Shown here in pieces: positions 22,522 through 32,055 of a DNA stretch of 64,000 nucleotides. The stretch is from Neurospora tetraspora (taxonomy: Eukaryota; Ascomycota; Sordariomycetes; Sordariales; Sordariaceae), in the NCBI RefSeq assembly GCF_033439725.1, contig NW_026944391.1, positions 1,364,001-1,428,000 of the forward strand, in the 5' to 3' direction. The translations under genes and the position numbers were made by a program. The first letter of the stretch is position 1, and each line of letters opens with the position of its first letter. The notes under the pieces are model-generated. The model was given only the letters and a program-made list of their open reading frames with translations. It had not been told where the DNA came from and searched no databases.

Positions 22522-22665
22522 CTTTTTTTGGACATTTTCCTTTTTGCTTTGATTATACTCGTTGGGCTGGCTCTCCAGCATAGGTCACAGAATGTGTTCT
22601 TCCAGCAGGTACACTCTCACAATCTAAGTTCTTGCTTGGGATAAGAAGCTCGCTGGCTAACTCTA

Positions 22666-23725
22666 GTGGTCATCGACTCTGGTGGTGATCATCTTTCGGG
22701 CGCTTTGCTTTTTCAAACGAAGCTTGACTCACCCTCAGCCATCGGTGTGCCCAACGCTCCTTCCATCCCAACTCTCCGACCTTCCTTTTGCCCCTCTCAT
22801 GCCCACTTTGATGAACCACTAGCTCCTTCTTCGTACCGTATTGCCCCGCCTCCGGCCCCTCTCTATGCAAGTCCCGTTCCGACGCGAGTTTTCAACGCGC
22901 CCACAGCGTTGCGTTTGAGAAAACCTCCGCGAACTCTAAGCCTAACCTATACGCACTCTAAGACCCATATGACAGCTGTCATATAAATACGGTCGTTTTG
23001 TATGGTAAACTGGGGTCTTTCAATGTTCCAAACCTCGCTCCCGCCAGAGTAAAAGTCGTGATACTTTTCGTGGTGTTGTGAATCTCCTATATCGAAGTGA
23101 TTTGAACCCACCAAACCCGGCACGCACAGTCAGCCCAGCACAGTCTTAATACCTCGTCCTCCTCTTCTTACGCCTCTTTTATCTATTCAATTACTTAATA
23201 TTAGTATTAGCAACATAAATGCACTTACTAAACTATAGGTAGAGCTTCCTCCCTCGATGGAGGTATGGGAGTGGTGGGCTAAATTCCTTCTTTAAGCATC
23301 TCAAAACCGCCAAGTTCAAAAAGGGGTGCAAAACTGGCCAAAGATTTTACGAAATGTGGTACAATGTTTTGTGCACTGAAATAGGGTATTTTCACGGGTA
23401 AAAGTGGACTTTCTGATATCGGGTATTATAGGGTGTTATAGGGTGCCAGAGACCCTAACCCTTGGGATTTTATAGGTCTTAAGAGTGCGTGTAGGCTAAC
23501 CTTAGAGTGCGGGGAGGTTTTCTCTTGCGTTTCCTTCCTCTACTTCTCCAGCTCGCGCTTATTGCCCTTCCAGCAAACAACCCCGTCGCAACTTGCACCC
23601 ACGCCCCTCTCACTTTGATCTCTTTCCCTGCTGTTCAGATTGCAAAGAGCCGCATTCCCTCCACGCTCTTTCGGCTCGTTCGGCGAACTCTTTCCGATTA
23701 CCCGTTGCGCGCTGACAGTCTGTGA
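22666..23725 (+). other. Reading frame rejoined if MITE M2 is removed
   Basis: Frame 22666-22916 and frame 23533-23725 become one open frame of about 148 codons if M2 and one copy of its 8-bp duplication are removed. The predicted product has a Pro/Ala-rich first half and no domain that I recognise. This may be an interrupted small gene, the 5' leader of copy E, or chance. Confidence 0.25.
22917..23524. mobile_element. hAT-type MITE, copy M2
   Basis: A 608-bp element starting GAGAAAACCTCCGC and ending with the near-complement GCGGGGAGGTTTTCTC. It is flanked by a perfect 8-bp duplication TTGCGTTT (22909-22916, 23525-23532). The interior is related to M1 (GGGGTGCAAAACTGGCCAAA, CACGGGTAAAAGTGGACTTT), while the subterminal sequence differs. 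Confidence 0.85.
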
Positions 23726-24204
23726 AGAGTAAGTCTCCCTCTCGCATCACTTCAGAGGTGAAAGGTCAAGTGCGGTTCAACTTCAAATGCGAGTCAACTG
23801 GACCAAGGACAGTGACTCTAGAGCCTAACGCAATCTAACGACATATTCATCAGGTAATACTTCATCTTGCCCTGCCATGGAGGCACCTGATGCTGCTCCG
23901 ACTCGGAGCCCTCACCACGAGAATCGCGCGCCGGAGCTTAGCGGAAGCAAGAGGTTGACAGACGAGACACCCATTCAAAGTACAACAGAAATGATTGCGA
24001 ACGTTGCAAAAAAGCGGCGACTTGACGAGTCAGGTGCAGCGCAAGTCATACTCGGGTTGACAGAAGCCGAAGATGATAGCGGGGCCAGAATGGTGGCGGC
24101 AGAATCCGACGCTCTTTCCGGTCATGCAAAAGCGCCCTCCAAGTCATCGCCAATGCATCATCCGGATGCACAAGAAAATTCCCGTCACATCCTACAATCT
24201 ATAG

Positions 24205-24739
24205 GACTGTGTTTGTTTTGGTGCGGTTTTCGTATAAAGGGGTCTGTACGACTGTTTTTGTACGAAAACCGTACAAAAGTAGTGTCGTTTGGTCGGTTGC
24301 CGTGAGAAAATGCAATCTGCGACCCCCTTACATCAGCCTCGCATAGCCTTGTTCGGGTTAGGGTTATATATGGCTAAAAATCGTACATTTTTCGGCATGA
24401 TCGTACAAAACGACAAAATGTATACATGCTCGAAAATGCAGTCAATGCCGTACATCCACCTCCTGCACTCTGTAATGCTCTGTAAGTTCCAAGGAACTCC
24501 AGCACACTCGGCCAGAGCTCGAGCCCTGTACCCCCTATAAGAGGCGCCTGACATCGTCCCTGTCGTCGCATTCAAATTTCAATTGAACTACCTCAAGTAA
24601 ACGGGTCTTGCAGTATAATGGCAGTACAAGGGGGGTGCAGATGGCTGTACGGTGCATTTTAAAAGTGGCCTGAGCTTTGCAGTATACAACTATACGACCA
24701 GATTCTCTGGATGGCAGCAGTACGAAAACAAACGCAGTC
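24205..24739. mobile_element. TIR element M5 in copy E
   Basis: A 535-bp non-coding element. The left TIR GACTGTGTTTGTTTTGGTGC pairs with the right-end complement GACTGCGTTTGTTTTCGTAC, 17 of 20 identical. It is flanked by TAG on both sides (24202-24204, 24740-24742), a 3-bp (or TA) duplication that would fit PIF/Harbinger or Tc1/mariner rather than hAT. Confidence 0.7.
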
Positions 24740-25125
24740 TAGAGGTAGATGTCGATGAGCGAGAGGATGTCTTGGGAGTGTCTACTATAGAATACCAAGC
24801 ACCCTTTGCAAGTATGGTAGAATTAGAGGCAGCTAGCGTAACGACTAGAGAGCGCTCACCTAGGTCTTCCTTACCTTTCGAAGATCCAAGACTTCCTCTA
24901 TGGAAGGCCGAAACTCGGTCTTTTAAGGGAATAATGTTTCGTTACAGTTAATCACTTGCGACAGCCATTGAGACAGCCAAAGCCGCCTAAAATGGGGATC
25001 TTTTCGTCGATGGAGCTCTACAATTTGCCATCTTCTGTGACGGATCCAGCGAGAACACTCGCTTTGCACAGTTCCGCGGGGACATAGGAGGATATAGAGT
25101 AGTCTTTCGGGACCCCTATGAATCC

Positions 25126-26061
25126 AGCGCTGGAAACAAATCAAATATAAATAAAGAGAAAACCTGGGCACACCCATACCTTTCCTCAGCGCACCTATAT
25201 ATCCACCGATGGCAGCTGTTATATATTACGGCCGTTTTTGCGGGTAATTTCGAGATTTGTTGTGTCTCTGCCATCGATGCGAGCGAAACCTTTAACCTCA
25301 CCAAACGTCCCCTAGAGTGCGCTGGTGATGATTTTATGGCGTTCAGCTCCCGCCTACCAAGCGCGCAGTATAAACCTTCAAATCCAACTTTCCCGTTACC
25401 TTTTTACCTAATGATCCTTTTCGTTAATGACAATGGGCTTTCGTTTTTATTAATACCCATTTTGTCCTATCCCTAGGCTAATTATTTGGCACTCTGGCTG
25501 CGTAATATCTTCTTGTTCCTGTGCTCTTGGTGTTGTGAAGTGGTGATGCGACGTGTAGGCAGCCAAAGTTTTACGAAATGGAGTGCAATGTGACGCGTAT
25601 TGAAAGGGCGAAATTTTACGGCTAAAAGCGGGTTCTTGGATGACGGGTGTCATTGCTTGTCACAAGCTGCCAGGGACCCTAACCCTTTGAAACTATAGCG
25701 CGGAGGAAAGGTATGAGTGTGCCTAGGTTTTCTCCAAATAAATATGAATCTGTATTTATTTCAGTGGGTTAAATACCCGTTTGAATTTATTTGGATTTGA
25801 TTTATCCTTATTTATTTGATGATTTGCTAAGACATGTGGGGTCTATCGCCAACCTTAACCCCGACTCCGATACCGCCAGCTTCCAGGTAAAATGTTACCA
25901 AAAAATGTTCTGCCGGTGTGCTAAGAAAGCGGTCAAATAGACCAAATCAAATATCGATCCATATTTATTTGGGCAAATCAAATATGAACCTATATTTATT
26001 TATTTATATTTGGTTATTTACTTGTATTTGGCTTGGCGATTTGATTTGTTTCCCGCGCTAT
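25126..26061. mobile_element. TIR element M4 in copy E, host of nested M3
   Basis: TIRs AGCGCTGGAAACAAATCAAA (left) and AGCGCGGGAAACAAATCAAA (complement of right end) differ at one base. The flanking gene sequence ATGAATCC (25118-25125, 26062-26069) is an 8-bp target-site duplication, with two bases (AT) extra on the right end. Without M3 the element is about 350 bp, full of short TATTTATTT / AAATCAAATA subterminal repeats. Non-coding. Confidence 0.7.
25156..25734. mobile_element. hAT-type MITE, copy M3, nested in M4
   Basis: A 579-bp relative of M1, starting GAGAAAACCTGGGCACACCC and ending with the near-complement GTGTGCCTAGGTTTTCTC. The flanks TAAATAAA and CAAATAAA (7 of 8 equal) look like an 8-bp duplication with one later change. 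It sits within the left end of M4, so M4 inserted first. Confidence 0.8.
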
Positions 26062-26652
26062 ATGAATCCGTGAATTATGATAGTATAGACCTTGCTCCCA
26101 ACTGCCTCGAAGCTAAATTCTTTACCAAAAAGAAAGAGGACGGCTGGGGCGTGGAAGACTTTGTTATTTTGAACTGGTTAAACCGCAAGGTCTATAGTGC
26201 CGATCATGCAGAAATCAGCGCTCTTTCGCAGGGCCTCGAGGAGGTAATCAAACGTGTCGACCATTTTGGTCCTCCATCATCCACGGTCAAGATTTTCTCG
26301 GATTCGGTGACTTGCCAAAGGCGTATCAATAAGGGAATACTTGTTGGTGACGACTTCGTGTCGGGCGGTAACAACCTTATGTTAGATGGCAGCAATGTCA
26401 CGTCGGATGGAAAGCGCAAAAGGACGGAGGCGTCTTTTCATGACAAGCACACAAACCCCACTGTCCGCGCAATTGTGTGGCAGTCACATTATCTATTCGG
26501 CCGCGGCTGCACCATAGAGATACACTATTTGCCTCGCAACCTCACTTTCGCCGCATTTCTCGCAGATCATGTCGCTGGCTCGTGGCGGCTGAAAGCAGCC
26601 GTGTTCAGCCAGTCGAATCTAGCACGCGAAGAAAGGGACGGGGTCATGGACA

Positions 26653-27315
26653 GAGACTTACTCGGGGGGCAGTGTCACTTTTATCCGCGGGCAGTGTACA
26701 CTGCCCGCGTAGTATTCCCTCCTTTGATATCCCTACGCGGGCAGTGTTATAGTTATTACTGACCGTACTAATTAACTACTATAACTCTACTAAAACTATT
26801 CGTATGAATACGATTTTAACGCTAGTATGCTTCTCAATGTAGCGATTCGTTCGCTAACCTTTTCTCCATTCTCCAGCATGGCGGCGATCAAAATCAGCAG
26901 CGATTCCAGTTCGCATGACACTACCAGCGACGACGAGCTTGCTACTATCATTTATACCTAAAACCCTCAAGAAAGAAGCAAGGAAAGTAAGAGAGAACTG
27001 CTTTAGTTAGGTAGATGGATGGATGAATAGTATTACTACAGTATTTAAATCGCCAAGCGGTAAGAACTTCCCTCCGCGCCAGCGCCCATTATGCGTACTT
27101 TGCACTTTTCAGCTACCTACCTCTATTATACCTGAGCGACCTTAATACTAAGTATCTATTACTAGATATTGCTAGAATGTTGAAAAATATAGGGAGTATT
27201 ATAGCGTTAGAGATTACTGCGACACTGCCCGCGTAGTAATCCCTACCCTGATATCCCTACGGGGGCAGTGACACTGCCCCCGGATAAAAGTGACACTGCC
27301 CCCCGAGTAAGTCTC
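26653..27315. mobile_element. TIR element M6 in copy E
   Basis: A 663-bp element with long TIRs. Both ends begin GAGACTTACTCGGGGGGCAG and stay alike through CACTTTTATCCG for more than 35 bp, and CACTGCCC repeats continue further inside. CATGGACA (26645-26652) and TATGGACA (27316-27323) form a 7-8 bp duplication. A 27-codon open frame starts with ATG at 26878 (MAAIKISSDSSS..., then acidic DDEL) and may be a remnant of the element's own gene. Confidence 0.75.
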
Positions 27316-27898
27316 TATGGACAAACTGAGCGAGGAGGTCAACGAGATAGTGCGTAGAAGATCTACGGCTCCACCCAATCCTCGGCCTCCCAAGAAGAGG
27401 AAGGTGAACAGACCATCCTCGAAGAATAAGCGCCTTTGGAACAACAAGCGCACCCAGTAGAGGTTTAAGGCCAGCAAGAAGTCCCGCTCGGCTAACAACC
27501 TTAACGCCCGGTCCTTTCCTTTTCGCCCCTCACCATCACCATACCGCCAAGCCTCTTCTTCTCAATGGGTTCCAAGCAACCCATTTCCGCCTGCCCCGGC
27601 TCCCTCGGCCAGCGAGCCTTCATTCCCCCAAGACCACAGCCGCCCATATGAGGCCCGCCTGCCTACGTTGGATACGTTTCCAACGTGGTTCTTTCGAGAT
27701 CCTACACCGCCTCGCAAGGTACGTGCTCCGACGCCCGGACGCTGTTGGGAGATAGAGGACGAGGATGAAATTGAGGTTGGCATTGTTCGTAATGAGGGGG
27801 GTGAGCCTGGTGAGATGGATGGTGGGGGACAGGTCGGAGGGGGGGAGAAGAAAGAGGATGAGCAGGATGGTAGGAAGAAGGACCAGGAGGAGAGTTAA

Positions 27899-28243
27899 GA
27901 GTAGTTGCATTACAGTCCTCGGTCGTCGTTTCTGTTGCTCCTTCAAGCCATAAAGCGGCCATCTTTCGGGACGTGAACAAGAAGATGGAGTAACGGCGTT
28001 TCTCCTCTTTCTTTCTGATGGATATACCCACAATCAGGTGGCTTCTCCAAAATTTCTGTTGCTGTATGTTTTATTATCTTGTACTGTTCATAGGTGTACT
28101 ATATCAGTCTCATTTGAAGCTCGAGCGAAACAAGCTTAGAGGTACCTTCATTATTGCCTTATAAACTCATTGCTCCAACAACCATCAATACTGCTAAAGA
28201 TCCCCATCTAAGGTACTCTTTAACTTATGAACCCATCAAAGGA
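27899..28243. other. Intergenic between copy E and first secreted protein
   Basis: Nothing recognised. It is the convergent 3' space of copy E (plus) and the minus-strand gene that follows. Confidence 0.5.
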
Positions 28244-28810
28244 TCAACCCAACAAACCCACCAACCCCATCACCCCACCAGCAACTCCAAGCATCCCAAT
28301 CCCAGGCCTCAACCTAGCACCATCACTCTTCTTCCCACTAGCCGCCCCTCCCGCCGCAATAGCACCACCACCTCCCCTCGCCCCACTACTTCCCCCGTTA
28401 CTCCCATCACCGCCACTACTCGTACCCGTGTGGCTGCTAGTACTCATACTGTGCGCCCTGCCATGTCCCCCGTGGCCACCGTGACCGCCGTGGTGTTGTG
28501 TATTCTCGTTTTGGTCTTCATCGTCGTCGAAATCGGTCATGTTGACGTCGTCGTCGATGATGGCTGCGTTGTTGTTGGCAGGAGGAGGACTTGGTGGAGG
28601 AGGAGAAGGTGGTGGTGATGGCTCGACGCGGGCCATCGAGGGTAAATCAGGCGAGTTTGGACTGGTCTGGAGAGATGAAGCGGATTCGGATGTGGTGTGA
28701 TTTAGTGTCGAGATGGCGACTGTCGCTGAAGAGCTGCGGGCTTGGGGGTTGATTACGGATGCGGTTGATAGACCTAGGAGGCTGAGTGTGACGAGATGGG
28801 TGAGACGCAT
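28244..28810 (-). CDS. Secreted, probably GPI-anchored protein
   Basis: 188 aa. The N-terminus MRLTHLVTLSLLGLSTASV is a typical signal peptide. The mature part is Ser/Thr-rich, then has a Pro stretch (PPPSPPPPSPPP), an acidic patch (DDDVNMTDFDDDEDQNE), His-Gly repeats (HHGGHGGHGGHG), Gly/Ala/Ser-rich sequence, and a hydrophobic end GIGMLGVAGGVMGLVGLLG without Lys/Arg after it. This layout fits a GPI-anchored cell-wall or membrane protein. The His-Gly run might bind metal (inference). No named family. Single exon; the first ATG precedes the signal peptide directly. Confidence 0.7.
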   Translation of the reverse strand: MRLTHLVTLSLLGLSTASVINPQARSSSATVAISTLNHTTSESASSLQTSPNSPDLPSMARVEPSPPPSPPPPSPPPANNNAAIIDDDVNMTDFDDDEDQNENTQHHGGHGGHGGHGRAHSMSTSSHTGTSSGGDGSNGGSSGARGGGGAIAAGGAASGKKSDGARLRPGIGMLGVAGGVMGLVGLLG

Positions 28811-29418
28811 GTTGGATGATTTGAGGGTTGCCGTTTGCAGGTGTTGATGGTGGTTTGCCTATCGGAGTGGTAGTAGATGTGGACTTCTTTGGCCCGGAAT
28901 CCGATTGGCTTCTGAGGTCTAAGACAATAAATAGGTGTTGTAGCACGTTGGATAACTCAACAGGCCGGTGCGTCAATGTTATGGACCTCGAAGTAGAGCA
29001 TGTAGTCGTTTTATGCTCATGGCAGTAACCCTGACTCGAGTGTCGCCAACGGAAGCAGCTATGTATGTAGTCAACCACCGCGATGGAGGAAACTCCGGCG
29101 GTAAAGAAGACCGAGAGAGTTTCCAGGGGTCTGGAGCAGCTAAGCCTCCTTCCCGGTGGACATCGTCTGGAAAGAAGTCTAGGCCTGACACGTATTGCAC
29201 CTTGATACGACTCGGGAGGGCGGGATCGACACGCAGGTACACTAAGATGTGGAGTCACTTGGCTGCACTAAGAAGTTTAAAACAATGGTGGTATTTCCGA
29301 TCTTCCGCCTCAGCCTCATTTAACCTTATCCAAGCCTATCCGACTCTCTATTCCCTCATACATGCTAACTATTTAGCTGCAGACCCAGGCTTGTTGTCTG
29401 CCAACAACGGTGACAGTG
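28811..29418. other. Upstream region of the 28.8-kb gene
   Basis: No gene supported; it presumably holds the promoter of the minus-strand gene ending at 28244. Overlapping frames on both strands show no domains. Confidence 0.45.
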
Positions 29419-29838
29419 TCAAAACAAAATTGCCATGGCAGCTACTAGTACTCCGGCCATTCCCCAAACACCACCAAGCAACGGCACAGCACATCCCGCA
29501 CTGCTCTCCAGCTCCTTGAGCCTGTACTCATACACCTTGCATCTATGCTTGACATATCCGTCTTCTTCCCCATAGTCTCCGTGGCACGTAACGGTGGTGA
29601 ATACCGAGGGTTTGGCAGGCGTGGTGACGGCTGGAGCAGATGTGATGAGCTCAGGATTGCGTCGGTGAATGGAATCGGTCGGAGCGGTGTGCGTGCAATT
29701 GCTTGCGGTGGTGATGAAGGTCTTAAGGAGATTGTTCGAGGTCGTAGGAGCAGCCGTTATGCTGGGGCTGGGAGTGGCCATGATAACTTCTGCGGCGGCT
29801 AGAAGAACCGCAACAGGAAGAGAAGCGACGAGACGCAT
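29419..29838 (-). CDS. Small secreted, probably GPI-anchored protein
   Basis: 139 aa from the ATG at 29838. I prefer this to the longer frame from 30078 because MRLVASLPVAVLLAAAEVIMA is a clear signal peptide directly after this ATG. The middle is Ser/Thr/Pro-rich. Three cysteines lie in the mature chain (ASNCTH, TVTCHG, HRCKV), a fourth in SAGCAVP. The protein ends in a hydrophobic tail (GGVWGMAGVLVAAMAILF) suited to GPI attachment. It neighbours a similar gene at 28244-28810 on the same strand. No known family. Confidence 0.65.
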   Translation of the reverse strand: MRLVASLPVAVLLAAAEVIMATPSPSITAAPTTSNNLLKTFITTASNCTHTAPTDSIHRRNPELITSAPAVTTPAKPSVFTTVTCHGDYGEEDGYVKHRCKVYEYRLKELESSAGCAVPLLGGVWGMAGVLVAAMAILF

Positions 29839-32055
29839 TGTGTAAAATAACGGTAGGCCGTAGCAGCCGGTGGTAGCAAGGTGTTGACGATGTAGGGTGC
29901 GAGAAGGAGTAGGGGTAGGAGAAAAGAGCGAAGATATAAGCCATGGAACGAGAGGATCCGAGAGTGCAACAGTTGATGGCCCAAGCATAACCGGGACACA
30001 ATGGGCGTTGGTGCTCTCAGTGTAAACGAGCGTAACCGTCCCATTGATGCAAACGCAACGGACCCATGCACCCTTCATGAAACACCAGGCTCACATCACC
30101 AAGCACCCATCCGCAAGATGGTCATCATCGTCCTGGCCCCGACACGACCATATCCTCAGCCATGTGGTGGTGAAGGTATTGGGAGACATGTTGCTGGGGC
30201 TCGCAGTGATGAAAACGGCTGAGGTGTTAGCAGAGGCCGCTCTGGTCGACTCGGACTGGTGAGCCGTGCTTGAAACGCCGGTGCTTCGAGCCATGGTGGT
30301 AAGGGGAGTGACGTTGGTGATGGGATGCCGAGCGGGATCGAACTGGGGGTTGGCCTATTATGTCCTCTTGACAGCGCTTGCCGTCTTTGTTCTGAGGCGG
30401 GGGTCTAGACAATAGTAGGGGGCGGGGAATCTCGCCTGGGCTGGACAAAGAAACTCGACGCTCTATGCTAGGACCTGGTTACGCACCGGGACAAAGTCGA
30501 GAGAAACATCATCGCAGCATATTGCACACGACAGGAAGGAAACCAGAAGAGGATGTAACTGCGCACTCCGCCGGGACTAACTGGTTGAGCAACAGATCTC
30601 AATCACGACTGTGGGGGCTAGGAAAGAGATGACTCAGATGAGGGCAATGGTGACGGCCACCGGAGCGTCAATGTATCTGGAATTCGGTTTTGACCCATGG
30701 CGGGTTGAAGTTGTCCCAATGTGTTCGCTGGTACTTGGATCAAGTCTCGAAGAAAATGGCATGTCGTTGAAAGTGGGTGCGCCGTCATGGTGGGGGAGAC
30801 AAACAACGGAGCTTGGTTCGGGCCGGCAACGGGCTGCTACTGTCTAACATTTGTTGCGGTGAATTGTAGGCTTATCTGTTAAGGACCCTTGTCAGCGTTA
30901 CGTAAGCAGCCAACGGACGTCCAACGTCATGCATCGCCTTGTCCTCAATCTTGACACCAACGCTCGTCGATATCACCACAGAACGACACGCGCTCGCGCA
31001 TTCCCTATGTTGAGTACCCTCTCCGATTGGTATCACACCATGTCCAACCCTTGCGACGGGCGCGATGCCCCTACGTGCGACCATGAGGCTGCTTGGTGGC
31101 CATCACCGTTCCGAGGATCCAGAGTTGATTGTCGTCCATGATACCGGTCGTCGAGAGGCCTGGGATTGGCAGGATTGCCTGGAACCTGTCGAGCGGTTGT
31201 ATAACCAAGCCGAACACCTCACGGTCTAATACATTACACCTTTTGAATTCCTCTTACAGGCATCCATATGTCTTTATTACACCTTATGGTCAAACTTCAA
31301 CCCATTTCCTGGGTCAAACAATGCCTAACTCATGCCGATGTGCTTCCAAATTATCACGAGGCATACTGAATCGGGAGCAGCTTGCCTTTTGTCAATGTAC
31401 ACTACCTTGGGGTTGAAGTTACAGTGAATGAAGTGTGCGATGGCAGTTTGAAGGGGGCACCATACCGTGTTTGGGATGTCAGAGTGGTGATCAAGAGAAA
31501 GATAGAAGTCGGGATTGCAAACCTTCAATGGATGGATCACGCCCCTAGAGATGCGGATTGAACACTCCATCTCAGACGGATCGTCACGTGCAGTGCCCTG
31601 TTGGAGAGTCGATGGTCTGGGACTGAAGAAGGAAGGCACGCAGCCCGCCAAGCTCGTCACTCGATACCCACCGACCGACACATCGGATCGAAGATGGAAG
31701 GAGTGAATTGGCCACTGGCCAAGTTGCCAACCAGACTTGACGAGGTCTCTTCGCCTTCACTTCACTTGTCGTAGAGGTACTCCTTCACTCAAACCTGAAA
31801 CCTCTTCACTCCTCAACCGGACAAGACCCTTCACCATCTTTTGAGCTCTCTAATGTGCTTTGGTCGCTGATCTACTCCCGGAATCTTTTGAGCTCTCGAT
31901 CTTTCCCTCCTAGCATTGCACCCTCTTTCGCCTTCGGTCGCGCAACGTATTTTTACCATTTACGCCTCGCTTTCGTTCTCGAGTCTCGATCCCTCCTTGC
32001 TGTCGACAGATTGCCACCAGGACCACATCCTTAACAACCATCAGATTCCGTCAGG
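29839..32055. other. Gene-poor stretch upstream of GH55 gene
   Basis: No supported gene. A frame fragment near 31.1-31.3 kb (HDTGRREAWDWQDC, then AEHLTV and a stop) looks like a decayed coding relic and shares its end with 35.09 kb. The last 250 bp are pyrimidine-rich and serve as 5' region of the GH55 gene. Confidence 0.45.
31210..31290 (+). repeat. Dispersed repeat, left copy
   Basis: CCGAACACCTCACGGTCTAA and the following ~60 bp recur in direct orientation at 35087, one copy on each side of the GH55 gene. Both read EHLT(V/A), a stop, then YITP, so they are probably remnants of the same old coding sequence. Confidence 0.5.

Larger units (their letters stand above)
23877..27898 (+). pseudogene. 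RNase H-like gene, copy E, with four insertions
   Basis: A C-type family member. Its N-terminus has a basic run AKKRR followed by VILGLTEAEDD, a degraded counterpart of the SIM of copy A. The core follows in blocks: SFKGIM near 24.93 kb, FCDGS near 25.04 kb, DHAEISALSQ near 26.21 kb, FSDS near 26.30 kb, LADHVAG near 26.57 kb; then an NLS-like PPKKRKV near 27.39 kb and an acidic Lys/Glu tail ending at 27898. All four catalytic positions are kept. Four mobile elements (24205-24739, 25126-26061 with 25156-25734 nested in it, 26653-27315) interrupt it. Omitting each element with one target-site copy leaves the frame continuous, with only three stops: TAA 24949, TAA 24988 and TAG 27458. At least two of these look like C-to-T changes of Gln codons. 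Inactive as it stands, unless stops and elements are bypassed. Confidence 0.8.
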
